Of a stretch of 64,000 bases of DNA, positions 13,258-23,889 are shown piece after piece. This DNA is from Humulus lupulus. Its lineage: Eukaryota; Streptophyta; Magnoliopsida; Rosales; Cannabaceae. Every line of letters starts with the position of its first letter. Within the stretch, counting starts at the first letter, position 1. A program made the position numbers and the translations under genes. Under the pieces are notes generated by a model. The model was not told the origin of the DNA and searched no databases. It was given only the letters and a program-made list of their open reading frames with translations. The stretch lies in NCBI RefSeq assembly GCF_963169125.1, contig NC_084795.1, positions 264,177,042 to 264,241,041 on the forward strand. Reading direction: 5' to 3'.

Positions 13258-13620
13258 CTATCGTACCCCAATCGTACCTCAAGCGTACCCATATCATGCA
13301 ATTATCGTACCCATATCGTACCCATAACATAACAATATCGTACCCATATTGAACCAATATCCTACTACTATCGTGCCCAAATCGTACCCCTAACGTAAGG
13401 GAGAATTACTTGCTATCTATCGTACCATCATCGTACAACATCGTACCAATATCGTTCCTCTACAACTACATTAAAAAAGAATACATATCGTACCCCCATC
13501 GGACCATCATCGTACCAAATCGTACCCTTAGCCAGTTTTCAAACAATTGACAAAAAACCACACAATCGTACTCAAATCGTACCCTATCGTATTCCTATCG
13601 TGCAGTACCCATAGAATTGC
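13258..13620 (-). repeat. ATCGTACC repeats in intron 2 of the Ulp1-like gene
   Basis: About 14 copies of TCGTAC lie here, for example at 13420, 13431 and 13441 (11 and 10 bp apart), with variants such as ATCGGACC and ATCGTGCC. They read GTACGA on the sense strand. Confidence 0.85.
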
Positions 13621-14629
13621 ATATCTCGAAAAAAATATAGAATATTCAAAATATTTAAAAAGTAAAGTAAAAGCTCACCTTTTTGGCAAACAATTTAATA
13701 AGTTGCTCTTTGTGTATCTCTACTTTCTCCTTGCTCTGCCAGCTGATCATTCTTGGAATGCCTTGGCCCAATCTCACAGCATAATCCTGACCCAACTCAA
13801 TGATGGACTCAAAAGCTCAATACTGCAATGCTGCAGCATACCCATAAATAGAGTACTTGGCCTCCTTCTGAGTCTTTCCTTTCTCAATCTTCTTCTGTAA
13901 ATGCTTCTTCATTTCTACAAAGTCTTTTTGACAAGTTTGTAACAACTTCTGGTATGATATCTTCCCCCACGGGTACTGGAAAAAGAAGTCAACGTCATCT
14001 ACCATCTTCAGCATGTCAGTCCAAACCATCAACTTCTCCCCACGACCTTTCAAAACACCCTCTACTAATAAACACAAACCCATCTTGTACACATCATCAA
14101 CTATTTAACAACTCTCAAGAGTTTTGCGCAGTTGCCCTATGCTCACTGGGGAATGACCATTGAAGTACTCAAAAATCAACCGATCCGAAGTGGTCTTCGC
14201 TTTAATCTCAGCTTCAGACGGTCCAGCCTCGAAATTTAAACCAGTAACTAAAGCGAACTCTAATTGGCTAAATCTACATCGTTTTTTCCCAATATAAAAC
14301 TGGACTTCGTCAGTCTTCTCCCCTCTGAATTTGTGCAACAACAACTGATGGACTAAGGCACCAGAAAAATTTAATAGTTCCGTCATGAAGAATTGTTTGA
14401 AAGGGGATTCCTTCACCCTATCCAATAAACCACACTCAGTAAATTTTGCTTTAATCTTTGGAAAGTACCAACTGCCGCGCCAAGTGATACGTCCAATAAA
14501 ATATTCTTCTACTGGAACTATCAGTTGTGGAGGTCTTAAATTCTGCATAAAACAAATAAATACCCAATTAAATAGAATAACAAAAAAAACATCAAATTTT
14601 ATATTCTGCAATCTACTATCGAGCAACTA

Positions 14630-15100
14630 TCAGACACTATCGCACCATATCGGACACCACTGAAAAAATAAAAACAGGAACAACTATAACATTATCGTGC
14701 ACCATCGTACCTCACATCGTACACCATCGGAAATTAAAAAAAAAATACATCGGGCATGAATCGTACCCAATATCGTACCCTATCGTACATTCATCTTAAA
14801 TCACAATTTATCAAAAAATACATAAACTATCGTACCAATGTCGACCTACTTTCGTACCCTATCGTATCTCTACAACAACCCAAACAATTTGTTCCCAATA
14901 TCGGGCACACATCGTACCCAATATCGTACCCTATCGTACCTTCATCTTAACCTCAAGTTATCAGAAAACACAAAATTATCGTACCAACGTCGAACCACTA
15001 TCGTACCCCTATCGTACAGTCATCTTCAACCTGAAGTTATGAGAAAACACAAACACTATCGTGCCCCTATCGACCCACTATCGTACCCTATCGTACCTCT
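14630..15100 (-). repeat. ATCGTACC repeats in intron 1 of the Ulp1-like gene
   Basis: About 15 copies of TCGTAC lie here, including 14912, 14924 and 14934, mixed with ATCGGGCA and ATCGACC variants. Between clusters a longer unit (CAAATTATCAGAAAACAC-like) recurs at about 14800, 14950 and 15030, so part of the block arose by local duplication of about 100-bp segments. Confidence 0.8.
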
Positions 15101-15547
15101 CAAAAAACCCAAAAAAAAAAATTCAAAATTTTATGGTTTCTCATATTTCACACAGTCAGATTTCACATAGTCAAATTCAAACAATACATACTATAACATT
15201 TTGCAATGGAAAAGAAATTGAAAAAAACACATACCCTAGACATTTTTGCGTTCGGGGTCTGGGTTTTTCTTCGTCTCCGGTGGTGGTTGGGGTTTGGGTG
15301 AGTGTCGGGGTTTAGGTTAGTGTTTGGGTGAGGCTTGGTCTCCGGTGGTATGGGTTTTCCTTCGTCGGGTGGTGGGGGTTTTTCTGACCGTCGGGTGAGG
15401 GAGAGAGATGCGTCGGGTGAGGGTGGGTTAAGGAGACAGATGCGTCAGGTAAGGATGAGAATGGGTTGCTCGATGGTTTTGTGGGAGTGAGGAGTTTTGG
15501 CAGAGAGAGGGAAAGGGAAATGACAGGGGAAATGTAACGGTTTAGAT

Positions 15548-16219
15548 TATTTATGTTTTTTATCACTTAAAACAACTAATATCAGGCAAGTATCGGGTAC
15601 CATCGTGTACTATCGTACTATTAGGTCCGCAGTAGCTAGAAAACAAACATCGGGCATATATCAGACTATTATCGATCCATTATCGTACTTAAAGGGCGTA
15701 TAGATTCAAAATAACAATCGGGCAACCATCGGGTAGCCATCGGACCTTTATGACCATCGGGTAACCAAAACTATCGGGCAACTATCGGGTTGCCATCGGA
15801 CCTTCATCCCTAACCTTGAAACTCAACAACTATCGTGCCCGAATCAGGCCTCTATCGGACACTATCGCGCAGTTCGAAAAAAACTCAAGGAACCAAAAAA
15901 TAAACGCAGATTTTCATCGAACACGATTTTCACCCAAAAAACAGCAAAAAATACCAACAAACTACAGATCCAACATCTAAACAACATTCTAAATCATAAA
16001 AACAACCAACAACAACAAGAATAAAAGAAAATCACTTACCCATGTCTTACCCATGTGTATCTTTCTTGCAAGATTTTAGAGAGGAAAGGTATGAGATTTT
16101 GTTATGAGAGGGGTATTTTTGGTATTAAATGAAAGATGAGCATTTTTATCATATGGTGGTTAACTTTGGTTCAAATTTTAATTATTAAGCTAATGTAAGC
16201 ATGAATTATCAAATTTTCC
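15548..16219 (-). repeat. Right terminal inverted repeat of the MULE
   Basis: This is the inverted counterpart of 6874-7687, with indels (about 670 versus 810 bp). It contains GCCCGAT/ATCGGGCA-type repeats at 15590-15870. On the minus strand it also has two tandem copies of ATGGGTAAG at about 16037-16054, the same start-codon-plus-splice-donor that forms the transposase first exon at the other end. It therefore probably supplies promoter and 5' leader to the Ulp1-like gene. Confidence 0.8.
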
Positions 16220-16754
16220 TTTGCTTCTTACCGTGTGTTCAATGCCCCAAAAAAATTAAAAGAATACTCTTATCCAAACATGTAATATATGATAAACTAA
16301 ATTGAAGAAAAACGATTGCCAAATTAAAGTCGCCCAAACCAACCCGAAAAAACTGAAAAAAAAAATACAACCCAAAAGCCCCGAATTAAATTTAACCCAC
16401 CTAATCTATGGCCCGCCCAATTAAACTTTCATTTTTTAAAAATATATAATCCAATTTAAAAATTTTATACTCAGCCCTACTTGGTGAGTCGCGATCTCAA
16501 TGCAGGGTTACGATTGAAATTGTAAAATTTACTTATTTGTCTCCTAAAAGGAATTTTAAGCTCACGAGGAGAAAGTTTACACACATCACATAACAATAGA
16601 AAAGACCCGATCAAATCTATCAGTAAAATAATTATATGAGTGAATTCTGGAAAGCCTTATAGATCAGCTAGTACAAGTAATATTAGTTTGAAATAGTTAA
16701 TGATCAAAAGGAAGAGTCATAAATTATATATCTAACGAAATTGCTGCACAAGAC
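16220..16754. other. Spacer between MULE and MOS2-like gene
   Basis: AT-rich DNA without open frames of note. The part nearest 16755 should hold the 3' untranslated region of the minus-strand MOS2-like gene; the MULE lies only about 0.5 kb beyond the stop codon. Confidence 0.5.
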
Positions 16755-18260
16755 TCAATAGCCAAGATAGCTTGGATCCCCGATATACTCTGCAACCTGT
16801 TCTAGATGGACATTATGCAAAGCATGAGTATCTGCATCTCGAACAACACCGGTTTCTCGGTCCAAATCCCGCTCCACAAGACTGCCATAGACTCCTTTAT
16901 GTTTCCCAAACAATACAAGAACTGGTCCCCCTCGTCGGGGAAGTGCAGTCTCAAGAAGATCTTGTGAGACACCCCGAATAAGCTCATTGCTCTCATCCAT
17001 GGATATGTCACAGATCCTTGGACTTACCACATCAACCACCTTTCCCTTCTTCAAATACAGTCTCCCTCCTTTCAAGTCTCTGCTAATGATCCTAACTCGG
17101 ATATGGCTACAAAGCCAAGATATTTGCCCCATGCTACTTGAATTCCTACTTTGATTATTGAGGCTTTTACTGTCTCTTCTTCCCTCCTCCCTCACTGGCT
17201 TACTTGCCTTAATTTCTGATCTGTCTTGACTCCTTGACTCCTCTACTCTCTTTAAGCCTCTTTCTTTAATCTTCAATTCCTTCAATCTCTTCAAGCATCT
17301 TTCCTCTTCCTTAGAACCCAGCTCCGCAACATCCCCAACTTGCAGTGTCACCAACTCTTCACTCCTCGAAAGCCTCACAACTAGTCTATCATGACCCAGT
17401 TTTTCAACAATCCTTCCTTTCAGACCTGCATTCCTGCCCCCAACTATCCGCACGTCCTTCTCTACAGAAGTTGCACCTTCCCTCTCTCTATCCCTATCCC
17501 CTCTGCCCTTTTCTTTCTTTTTCTCCTTATCATTCTCTTTTCCTTTGTTGTTTGATTTTTGTGTAGGATTCACATCACGCGTGGGAACATCATCATTCAC
17601 AAACCCTAAACCACGCTTGTCTGTCCTCTTGTGGTACTCTACTACCTTGACATCCTCCTTAGCATTCTTCCCAATGCCTCTCCCTTCATACCATCCATAC
17701 CCAGCAAGCAAAGCAGCACCAAAGCCCTCCACGGGCATATCTGCAAACTCCTCCATGCCCTGATCCTCAGGCAACCTCTGCAGGTCATACTTTAATTTCT
17801 GAAGCAAACCATCTTCTGCTGAAGGAGCAATTCTTGATGGTTCCATTTCTGGAGATTTAGAATCTGAACCATTGACTTGATCCTGGCTGTCAGTCTCAGC
17901 ACCCTTAGTAGACTTCCTCAGGTTGAGGCCATATGACATCTTTGAATCATTGGCCTCTGCAACAGCTGACAATGATTCAACCTCAAAATTAAGACCACCA
18001 GAGCCATCAGATTGCACAATTGGAAGTTCAAAAATTTTCATCTTTTTGCGGGGCTCCCACTCATTTTGTATAGGAGGGATAACCAAATCCTTTCGCCTGT
18101 CATTGTCGGTTATGATTTCAGATGCGTTAAATTCAGTGACAAATTTTTTAGAATCCTCAGCATTGCTGCTGTTCTTGCTATCATCCCCAAAGTTATTCGA
18201 TGGCTTTATGGAGTTTGACTTTGAATTTGTCTTTGAAGGTAAGGAGAATGAGAGTTTCAT
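16755..18260 (-). CDS. MOS2: MOS2-like G-patch and KOW domain protein
   Basis: A single 501-codon frame starting MKLSFSLPSK, the characteristic N-terminus of plant MOS2 (human relative GPKOW). The start at 18260 is preferred to upstream in-frame ATGs because a splice acceptor (TGTACAG) directly precedes it, implying an intron in the 5' leader. Domains: an acidic/Ser-rich N-terminus, a G-patch at about residues 170-220 (VEGFGAALLAGYGWYEGRGIG), a basic/acidic charged linker, a KOW motif near 270-315 (VRIVGGRNAGLKGRI), and a second KOW near 445-480 (VLVLFGKHKGVYGSLV). In Arabidopsis MOS2 is a nuclear RNA-binding protein needed for snc1-type immunity and microRNA processing. Its length is close to the family norm. 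No lesion was seen, so it is probably a functional host gene. Confidence 0.92.
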   Translation of the reverse strand: MKLSFSLPSKTNSKSNSIKPSNNFGDDSKNSSNAEDSKKFVTEFNASEIITDNDRRKDLVIPPIQNEWEPRKKMKIFELPIVQSDGSGGLNFEVESLSAVAEANDSKMSYGLNLRKSTKGAETDSQDQVNGSDSKSPEMEPSRIAPSAEDGLLQKLKYDLQRLPEDQGMEEFADMPVEGFGAALLAGYGWYEGRGIGKNAKEDVKVVEYHKRTDKRGLGFVNDDVPTRDVNPTQKSNNKGKENDKEKKKEKGRGDRDREREGATSVEKDVRIVGGRNAGLKGRIVEKLGHDRLVVRLSRSEELVTLQVGDVAELGSKEEERCLKRLKELKIKERGLKRVEESRSQDRSEIKASKPVREEGRRDSKSLNNQSRNSSSMGQISWLCSHIRVRIISRDLKGGRLYLKKGKVVDVVSPRICDISMDESNELIRGVSQDLLETALPRRGGPVLVLFGKHKGVYGSLVERDLDRETGVVRDADTHALHNVHLEQVAEYIGDPSYLGY

Positions 18261-19329
18261 CTGTACAATACATGCAGAAATATTAATTGATCTTACCAAG
18301 GAAATAGAGTAACTAAGAATTCAGGGTTTACTGATGAAAGTATTGGGGGTTTTTAGAGATTCTTTTCTATAGAACAAGGTAATATAGTTTGATTTGAAGA
18401 TAAATTGAAATTTTGGTACTGCAATTCTATAGAAAAAAAAACGTAAATAATTGATCCGTTACGAAGAAGAAGAAGAAAAAAAACCTAAACGGACCTGTAA
18501 CGATGGCGGCGACGCGAGGTCGGCGGCGGAGGAAAGTGGTCGGAAGAGTAGGAAAGGTTAACAAGGCCGGTCCACAATCAGGGCTCTCTATAATTTTGTC
18601 AGGGGCTCTCTATAAATTTATGAATATATACTAATATAATTTCATCAGAATCGCTGGAAAAAAAAAATCATCAGGATCAGGCAATATAATTAAGGGCTAT
18701 AATAGTAATTTTATGCTGAATAGTAAATAATTATAGGTAATATAATAAGGGGATTATATCTGCACCTAAAATCTTGTAGATAAAGAAAATTATTGTTTTT
18801 AAATATTTTTTATTTTTTATCACTAACTTTAATATAATATTTTTATATTTAATAAAATATTTTTATATTTAACGATAGATTATAAATATAATTTAAACTT
18901 AAAAAATAAATAATTAAATAAATTAAAATAAGATATTTTAACATGATAATTATTTAAAAATAATAAAATCATATATTTTTTAACTTAAATAAAATTTAAT
19001 TAAACTTAAACTTAATATTATATTAAATATATAATGTATAATATTTTGTTGTCACTACCAAATTTAAAAACTAGAACAAACATAAACTTAAACAAAAATT
19101 AATTAATTAATTAAAATATGATATTTTTAAGATATTTTATGATAATTTAAATAATTAAATCATATTTATTTAAAAATAATAAAAGCATGCATGTCATTTT
19201 TTTATCTTATAAATTTGTGTGATAATTTACTTTTTATCAAGTAATTAAAGTTCTTTTTCTTCATCAAATTCAGCAAAGAACATTGCGAGATACATTACAA
19301 ACTAAAAATAGTTGATGCATATATACTAC
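18261..19329. other. MOS2-like 5' region, then AT-rich DNA
   Basis: The first 300 bases should contain the leader intron, leader and promoter of the minus-strand gene; a purine tract and GGCGGCGACG-rich block at 18470-18560 fits a leader exon. From about 18600 to 19329 the sequence is very AT-rich with TTTAAATA-like words and shows no gene. Confidence 0.45.
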
Positions 19330-21492
19330 TGTAGCGTCCCAAATTTATTAATAAAGCTTAGGGCATTGATTAGCGTGCCTAGAGGGCAATAAATGGTTTA
19401 TCATGTTAATGTGTGAATTTGATGAGTATGTGATTAGAAATGCATGTGTTAGGTGAATTAAATATGCATGTGGGCCCCGTTTGATTATTAGGGGCATATT
19501 TGTAATTTAGCTCGCTGAGAGCATGGATGTGATTATTGTGATATATATGTGTTGCGCGATCCGAGACAGTCCTTGGAAGCGGTTTAGCTAGAAAGTCACA
19601 ACGGGGTCGAATTCCCAACTTGGGGCGAGTCGAGGGGTATTTCGGGCATTAGACGTTTGATGGGGTGATCGGGTTGTGGAAATAAATATTTGGAGATATA
19701 TTTGAAGTTAGAATGTTTAGGATGGAATATTGAGGAAATTTTACCATTTTGCCCTCGGGGACGTTTTTGGTACCCCGAGCCTTGGAGGTAACTTAAATGA
19801 CTTAGGATAAGTAAAACAAAATCAAGGAAGCATTCAGAAACTAAGGAACCGACCCAAACCTCTTCTCTCTCTCTCTCTCTTTCTCTAAGCCATATTAAGG
19901 GGAAACTTTGAGGAGATTTAGCTAGGAAATTCAGAACTCAAGCTGGAGTGTTGGAGGATTGAAGCTTGGAAATCAGGGGATTAACTTAGAGCTTAATTAG
20001 GTTCAAAGGTAAGATCTAAAATATGATGATCAACTAAATTTTTGCTGAGTTTTGGTTAGGAATATAGGTTCATGCATGTGAACTAAGTTGTGAATTTCTC
20101 TTGGATGTTTGGGTGTGCATTGGGATTAGTTTTGTTAAGTTTTGTTGCTGAGACTATAGTAGAGCTTCTATGATGATTAACTTGAATTGTTGGGTTGATT
20201 TTGGGGTAAATTGGCTTGGTTTTAGTTGTGAAAATGGAGGATTTTTCTGGGTTCGAAGGGTCGGGCTGCGACATTGTTCTTGCTGAGTCGCGACCCTCTA
20301 GAACACTTGGCAGGCCACGAAGAAGGGCGGGCCGCGACACACCCTAGCTTGGGTCGCGGCGTGCATGCCCTGTTTTTGGGGTTGGGGTTTCTGGTTGAGG
20401 CGGGCCGCGGCATGGGTTCTTGGGGCCGCGACACTTAGTGGGTTTTTGGACCCTAAGGAGGTTTTAGGCTCGGGAATCCAAAAGTTAAGGCTCGAGATGG
20501 ATTTCATCACCCGGATTGATAGAATTCCAGGTCCCGAAGACTATAATTATGACACAAAGTTATTTAATGGATTAGAACTTGATGGATGGATGTTGTTGAT
20601 ATGTTGTGACTAGGTTTTCAGCGAGGCTCGGACTAGGGGACTGTGCTCGGGACATCGATGCTTGGAAAGCTCGGGACACAGGTAAGAAAACTGTTGTACC
20701 CGTAGAGCAGGGCGAGAACCTATAGTTTGTGTTGTAGGGCACGACCCTATATGATTGTGTGGCAGGGCATAGCCCCATTAATTATTTTTATACATGTTTA
20801 AGTATTTGTTTAATTATGCTATGTGTGCATATATGTGAATGAACGACAAGAGCTGAGAACGGCGAAGGCCGAGAACGGCAAGGTCGAGTACAACACGTGG
20901 CCGAGAGCAGCGTTGAGCACGCGGAGTGCGAGATGCCAGGGTGAGACCCTATAGGATACCTAGGATATCCTCACGGTATAGACCGCGAACCCAGGGCTTG
21001 GTAAAGTGCCTGGGACGGCATGGCCGTTATGTGTTTAGCCTGTTGACGGTTTTGTTATGGGTTGAATGATGTTATGCATATGTTATTTGTTTGTGTGGAG
21101 TTTTCTCGCTGGGCTTCGGCTCACGGGTGCTCTATGGTGCAGGTAAGGGAAAGGGGAAAGTCGACTAACCATGAGTATGGAGAGCGTGAAGCGACACGTA
21201 CATGTTTGGCCTGCCTAGCTGCCACGACCAGGGGTATTTTTGGGAGACTGTATTAAACCTAATTTTGTCGTTTAGTCGACTTTAATTATATTCAGAGTTG
21301 TAAATATTTATAAACAGTATTTTGGGATCCCAAATGTTAAACGCTTTATAATTTTCAATGAATGGATATATTTTCAAATTATGTGACTTTTGTTATGGTT
21401 TAGCTACACTTTTGTCTTAAAACCTCGATTAGCGAGTTAATTGCACATTTTAAATTCACTTAGTAACGGCTCTAAGGAAGTAGGGCGTTACA
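19330..21492 (+). mobile_element. Solo Ty3/gypsy LTR (2.16 kb)
   Basis: It starts TGTAGCGTCCC and ends AGGGCGTTACA, flanked by ACTAC (19325-19329) and ACTAT (21493-21497), a 5-bp duplication with one mismatch. It contains a CT tract (19864-19881), GGTAAG motifs near 20007, 20681 and 21137, and a degenerate block of CGAGAACGGCAAGG-like repeats at 20850-20930. No coding sequence is seen. Confidence 0.85.
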
Positions 21493-22232
21493 ACTATTGT
21501 CTACACTATAACTTTTTATATTATTATTTTATTTCTATTATTAATTTCTTTTTAAATATTATTATATTTTATATATATGTCTTGTAGCCATGTTAATATA
21601 TATTTATATCAACGTTGTATTTAGATGTCATATATGTAGAGATTATTTATATAAATATTTATATATATATTGAAAAAAAATAATGAAATAATTTTTATTA
21701 AAATTATAGATAATGTTTACAACTTTAAAACTAAACACACGTACATTGCATGTTGCTTCTACCTAGTATATATAAACACCCCATTCATTAAAAAAAAAAT
21801 TAATTTTTAAAATTATATTAAACATATTTTCTTATTACTTTTTTTTGACATTCTTTAATTATTTTTTTTTGTTAATTTTAATAATTTTATTTTTATTTTG
21901 TTTTCATAATTTTTAAAAAAAATAATATATAATTTTTTTGTTAAAAACTCTTACATTAACAAGTTTTTATATTTTTTTTTGTTTTACTTTTTTTATTTAA
22001 ATATTTAAAATATAGATTTTTATGTATTTTCTAGAATATGACAAAGAAAAAATGAGCAAAAATTGAAAATATATATATATATTATACATTAATTTTTAAT
22101 AAAAATTGAGTATTTAAATTAAATTTTGGGTACAAATATAATGCCCTAATAATTATTAAGACACTATATTTTTATTTAACTACTCACTTTTTTTTTTTTT
22201 TACTTTTCCTATTCTAAAACATGCATATAAAC
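21493..22232. other. AT-rich spacer
   Basis: Highly AT-rich DNA with poly-T runs and a short (TA)n at about 22070. No gene, LTR end or other structure is recognised. Confidence 0.5.
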
Positions 22233-22336
22233 CAATGACCAGATATAAGTTATTTATAGACCTGGTTACAAGAATATCTTCCCACAAATTTAGGGAAGTT
22301 ACAACATATATTCAAATCTAAACTCAAATGAATATT

Positions 22337-22370
<34 letters not shown>

Positions 22371-22773
22371 AACTTAAATGCATTATTTAAATAAAGATCC
22401 CATAAAAATAGGGATTCAATACACGATTTAACCTAATCTCAAAGAAATAGGGATTTCCTAACAGCTTTTCTATGTGTATTTAACGCGTCTTCGAGCTTGA
22501 ACATTGCTTCAACACGCTTTCGAGATCACTTAATTTCGAGCTCACCATTCTAGTTATCGCCACCTCTTTACTCGACTAGTTTTGTGAACTCATCCTTTTG
22601 GGTGAGACTTTTGCCTTCGAGCCTACAACTCATGCTCGAGCGTTGATGACATGGCACTGGAACTTGACATTTATTTGTGCAAGTATAATGCCAATACTTG
22701 TTAACTTCGAGCTTAAAACTTACGAGCCTACATTTTGAGGTTATTTATTTATTCTCGAAATTTGGGTGTAACA
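22233..22773 (-). repeat. 3' LTR of the Tat element (truncated)
   Basis: It is highly similar to the copy at 55733-60713: shared landmarks include ATAGACC.GGTTACAAGAATAT, AAATAGGGATTTCCTAA and CTTTACTCGACTAGTTTT. The minus-strand start TGTTACACCC is at 22773. The part matching 55555-55730 is missing, so the U5 side is truncated or replaced. Confidence 0.75.
22340..22369. repeat. (AAT)n microsatellite in the Tat LTR
   Basis: About ten AAT units. The same microsatellite in the other LTR copy is the site where the LINE inserted. Confidence 0.85.
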
Positions 22774-22790
22774 TTTTTCCCCCTAAAAAA
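22774..22790 (-). other. Polypurine tract of the Tat element
   Basis: On the minus strand TTTTTTAGGGGGAAAAA lies directly before the LTR start TGTTACACCC. This is the expected plus-strand primer for reverse transcription and fixes the element's orientation. Confidence 0.7.
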
Positions 22791-23045
22791 TGCTGGCTCG
22801 AATCCTATGAGAAGAAAAATTTTGAACTTCATTTTCAAGAAATGTGCTCACCTACCACACTCGAGTGTGACACGTGTCATTATGGGATTGCATATAGAGA
22901 GTACTCAAGTACTCTCTTTCTGCACACGTCTTTTCCCATTCTATTATTTTGTCGCCAATCTTCGAGATTAAATGCAGTCCATTAGATCTCATTTAATTCC
23001 CTTTTGACGGTTCAGATTTATTCGAACCTCACCCCATTTTAAACC

Positions 23046-23053
23046 TATATAAA
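23046..23053 (+). promoter_or_regulatory. TATA box for the antisense gene of the Tat element
   Basis: TATATAAA is followed by ACACTCTCTTCTTCC and other CT-rich sequence, then a leader with a good splice donor (GTAAGTTTTC near 23247). This looks like an ordinary plant promoter driving plus-strand transcription toward the antisense coding sequence, separate from the LTR. Confidence 0.55.
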
Positions 23054-23889
23054 CACTCTCTTCTTCCTCAATCACCACTTTCATTTCATTTCTCTTAAAA
23101 TTTCCCATGTTCTCTGAGAAGAAAAGAAAAGAAATCTCAAGAATTCCTCAATTCCCCACTCACTCCCCTTTTGAAGACGAGTTTCCGAGGATCTCTCTGC
23201 ACATATACTACCAATCGACTCTTCGATTTTTCATCAACTCCCAACGTGTAAGTTTTCTGATCTTCTTGTTGTAGTTTTATAGGAAAAGCTTGACTGGTTC
23301 TTTATTTAGTTCTTGAAATGTTATAGAAAAAATGGGTGTTTTGATCCAATATGCTAATATAAAAAATGGTAAAAATGAGTTTTTTAGGCAAATTTGTAGG
23401 GTATATGGTATCTTTTCTGGGATTTGAAAGGGTTACGTAAATGTATCGTATAGATCAAGGAATAGATTTAAGAAATAGGGTTTAGGTGCTCATGTTTCAA
23501 CTACACTCCCTATTTGGGTAACTGCCAACTTTTCCTTGAAAATTGAGACAACCTTTATTAGAATTAACTTCCCACTTCGGGCTTGGGGACATTTTCGATA
23601 CCCCAAACTTGTACTAGCTCGGTTAGGTCATTTGAGTTGTCTCACTTATTTCGAGCCTTCAGTCTCGAATTCTCAAGTTTTTCTAATTTTTATTCACCTT
23701 ATTTAATCCCTTTGTCTCGAGCTTTCGAGCTCAAGTCTTCAAATATTTTCATATCTCCTTCATTTCCAAGTAATGGGTCCTTACCTTTCTCTTTCTTGTT
23801 AGATGTCGTAGTCTTCCGAGGATCGGTGGGGGCCCGAGCTTGCAATCCCTTACCACCCACCTTCTCCTTGAGTTGAATCCTCATTCACT

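Larger units (their letters stand above)
10925..15243 (-). pseudogene. DUF1985 / Ulp1-like (C48) cysteine protease gene of the MULE
   Basis: A five-exon minus-strand model keeps one frame: 15243-15235 (ATG plus 2 codons), 14542-13679, 13176-12301, 11667-11147 and 11063-10925. It totals 803 codons, every intron has GT..AG ends, and the coding length divides by three. The N-terminal half is DUF1985-like (LVTGLNFE, YPWGKISY, then FESIIELG..PRMISW). The middle has a Glu/Pro/Ala-rich linker with a coiled-coil-like LEKVEGQQSALIKGQ stretch. The C-terminus is an Ulp1 peptidase: His in LHWVAVE, Asp in IFDSS, and Cys in GDCGCYVIEH, which spans the last exon junction. Ulp1 family members remove SUMO; those in MULEs have no proven substrate. 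Two in-frame stops (TAA 14105-14107, TGA near 13817) break it, though the catalytic triad is intact. Confidence 0.75.
6874..16219. mobile_element. Kaonashi-type Mutator-like element (MULE) with two convergent genes
   Basis: The element is bounded by long terminal inverted repeats: GGGAAAAATATG at the left, and the matching inverted AAATTTTCC at the right. It contains a MuDR-type transposase gene (plus) and a DUF1985/Ulp1 protease-like gene (minus) that converge near 10.4-10.9 kb. In Arabidopsis and melon, MULEs carrying an Ulp1-like gene are called Kaonashi (KI) elements. A clean 9-bp target-site duplication is not visible at the ends I chose, so the outermost 10-60 bases are uncertain. Both genes carry nonsense codons, so autonomy is doubtful. 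Confidence 0.85.

Noticed and set aside
13258..15100. Possible CRISPR-like or satellite array from the ATCGTACC words
   Set aside because: Units are too short and irregular, interleaved with exons of a plant gene; no uniform repeat-spacer structure.
15312..15566. 84-codon minus-strand frame, Ser/Pro/Thr-rich
   Set aside because: It lies upstream of the proposed Ulp1-like start, has low-complexity composition and overlaps the inverted repeat boundary. More likely leader sequence.
6865..16228. 9-bp target-site duplication for the MULE
   Set aside because: The nine bases beside the chosen ends (TTGTCATAT and TTTGCTTCT) do not match well enough; the true ends may be shifted.
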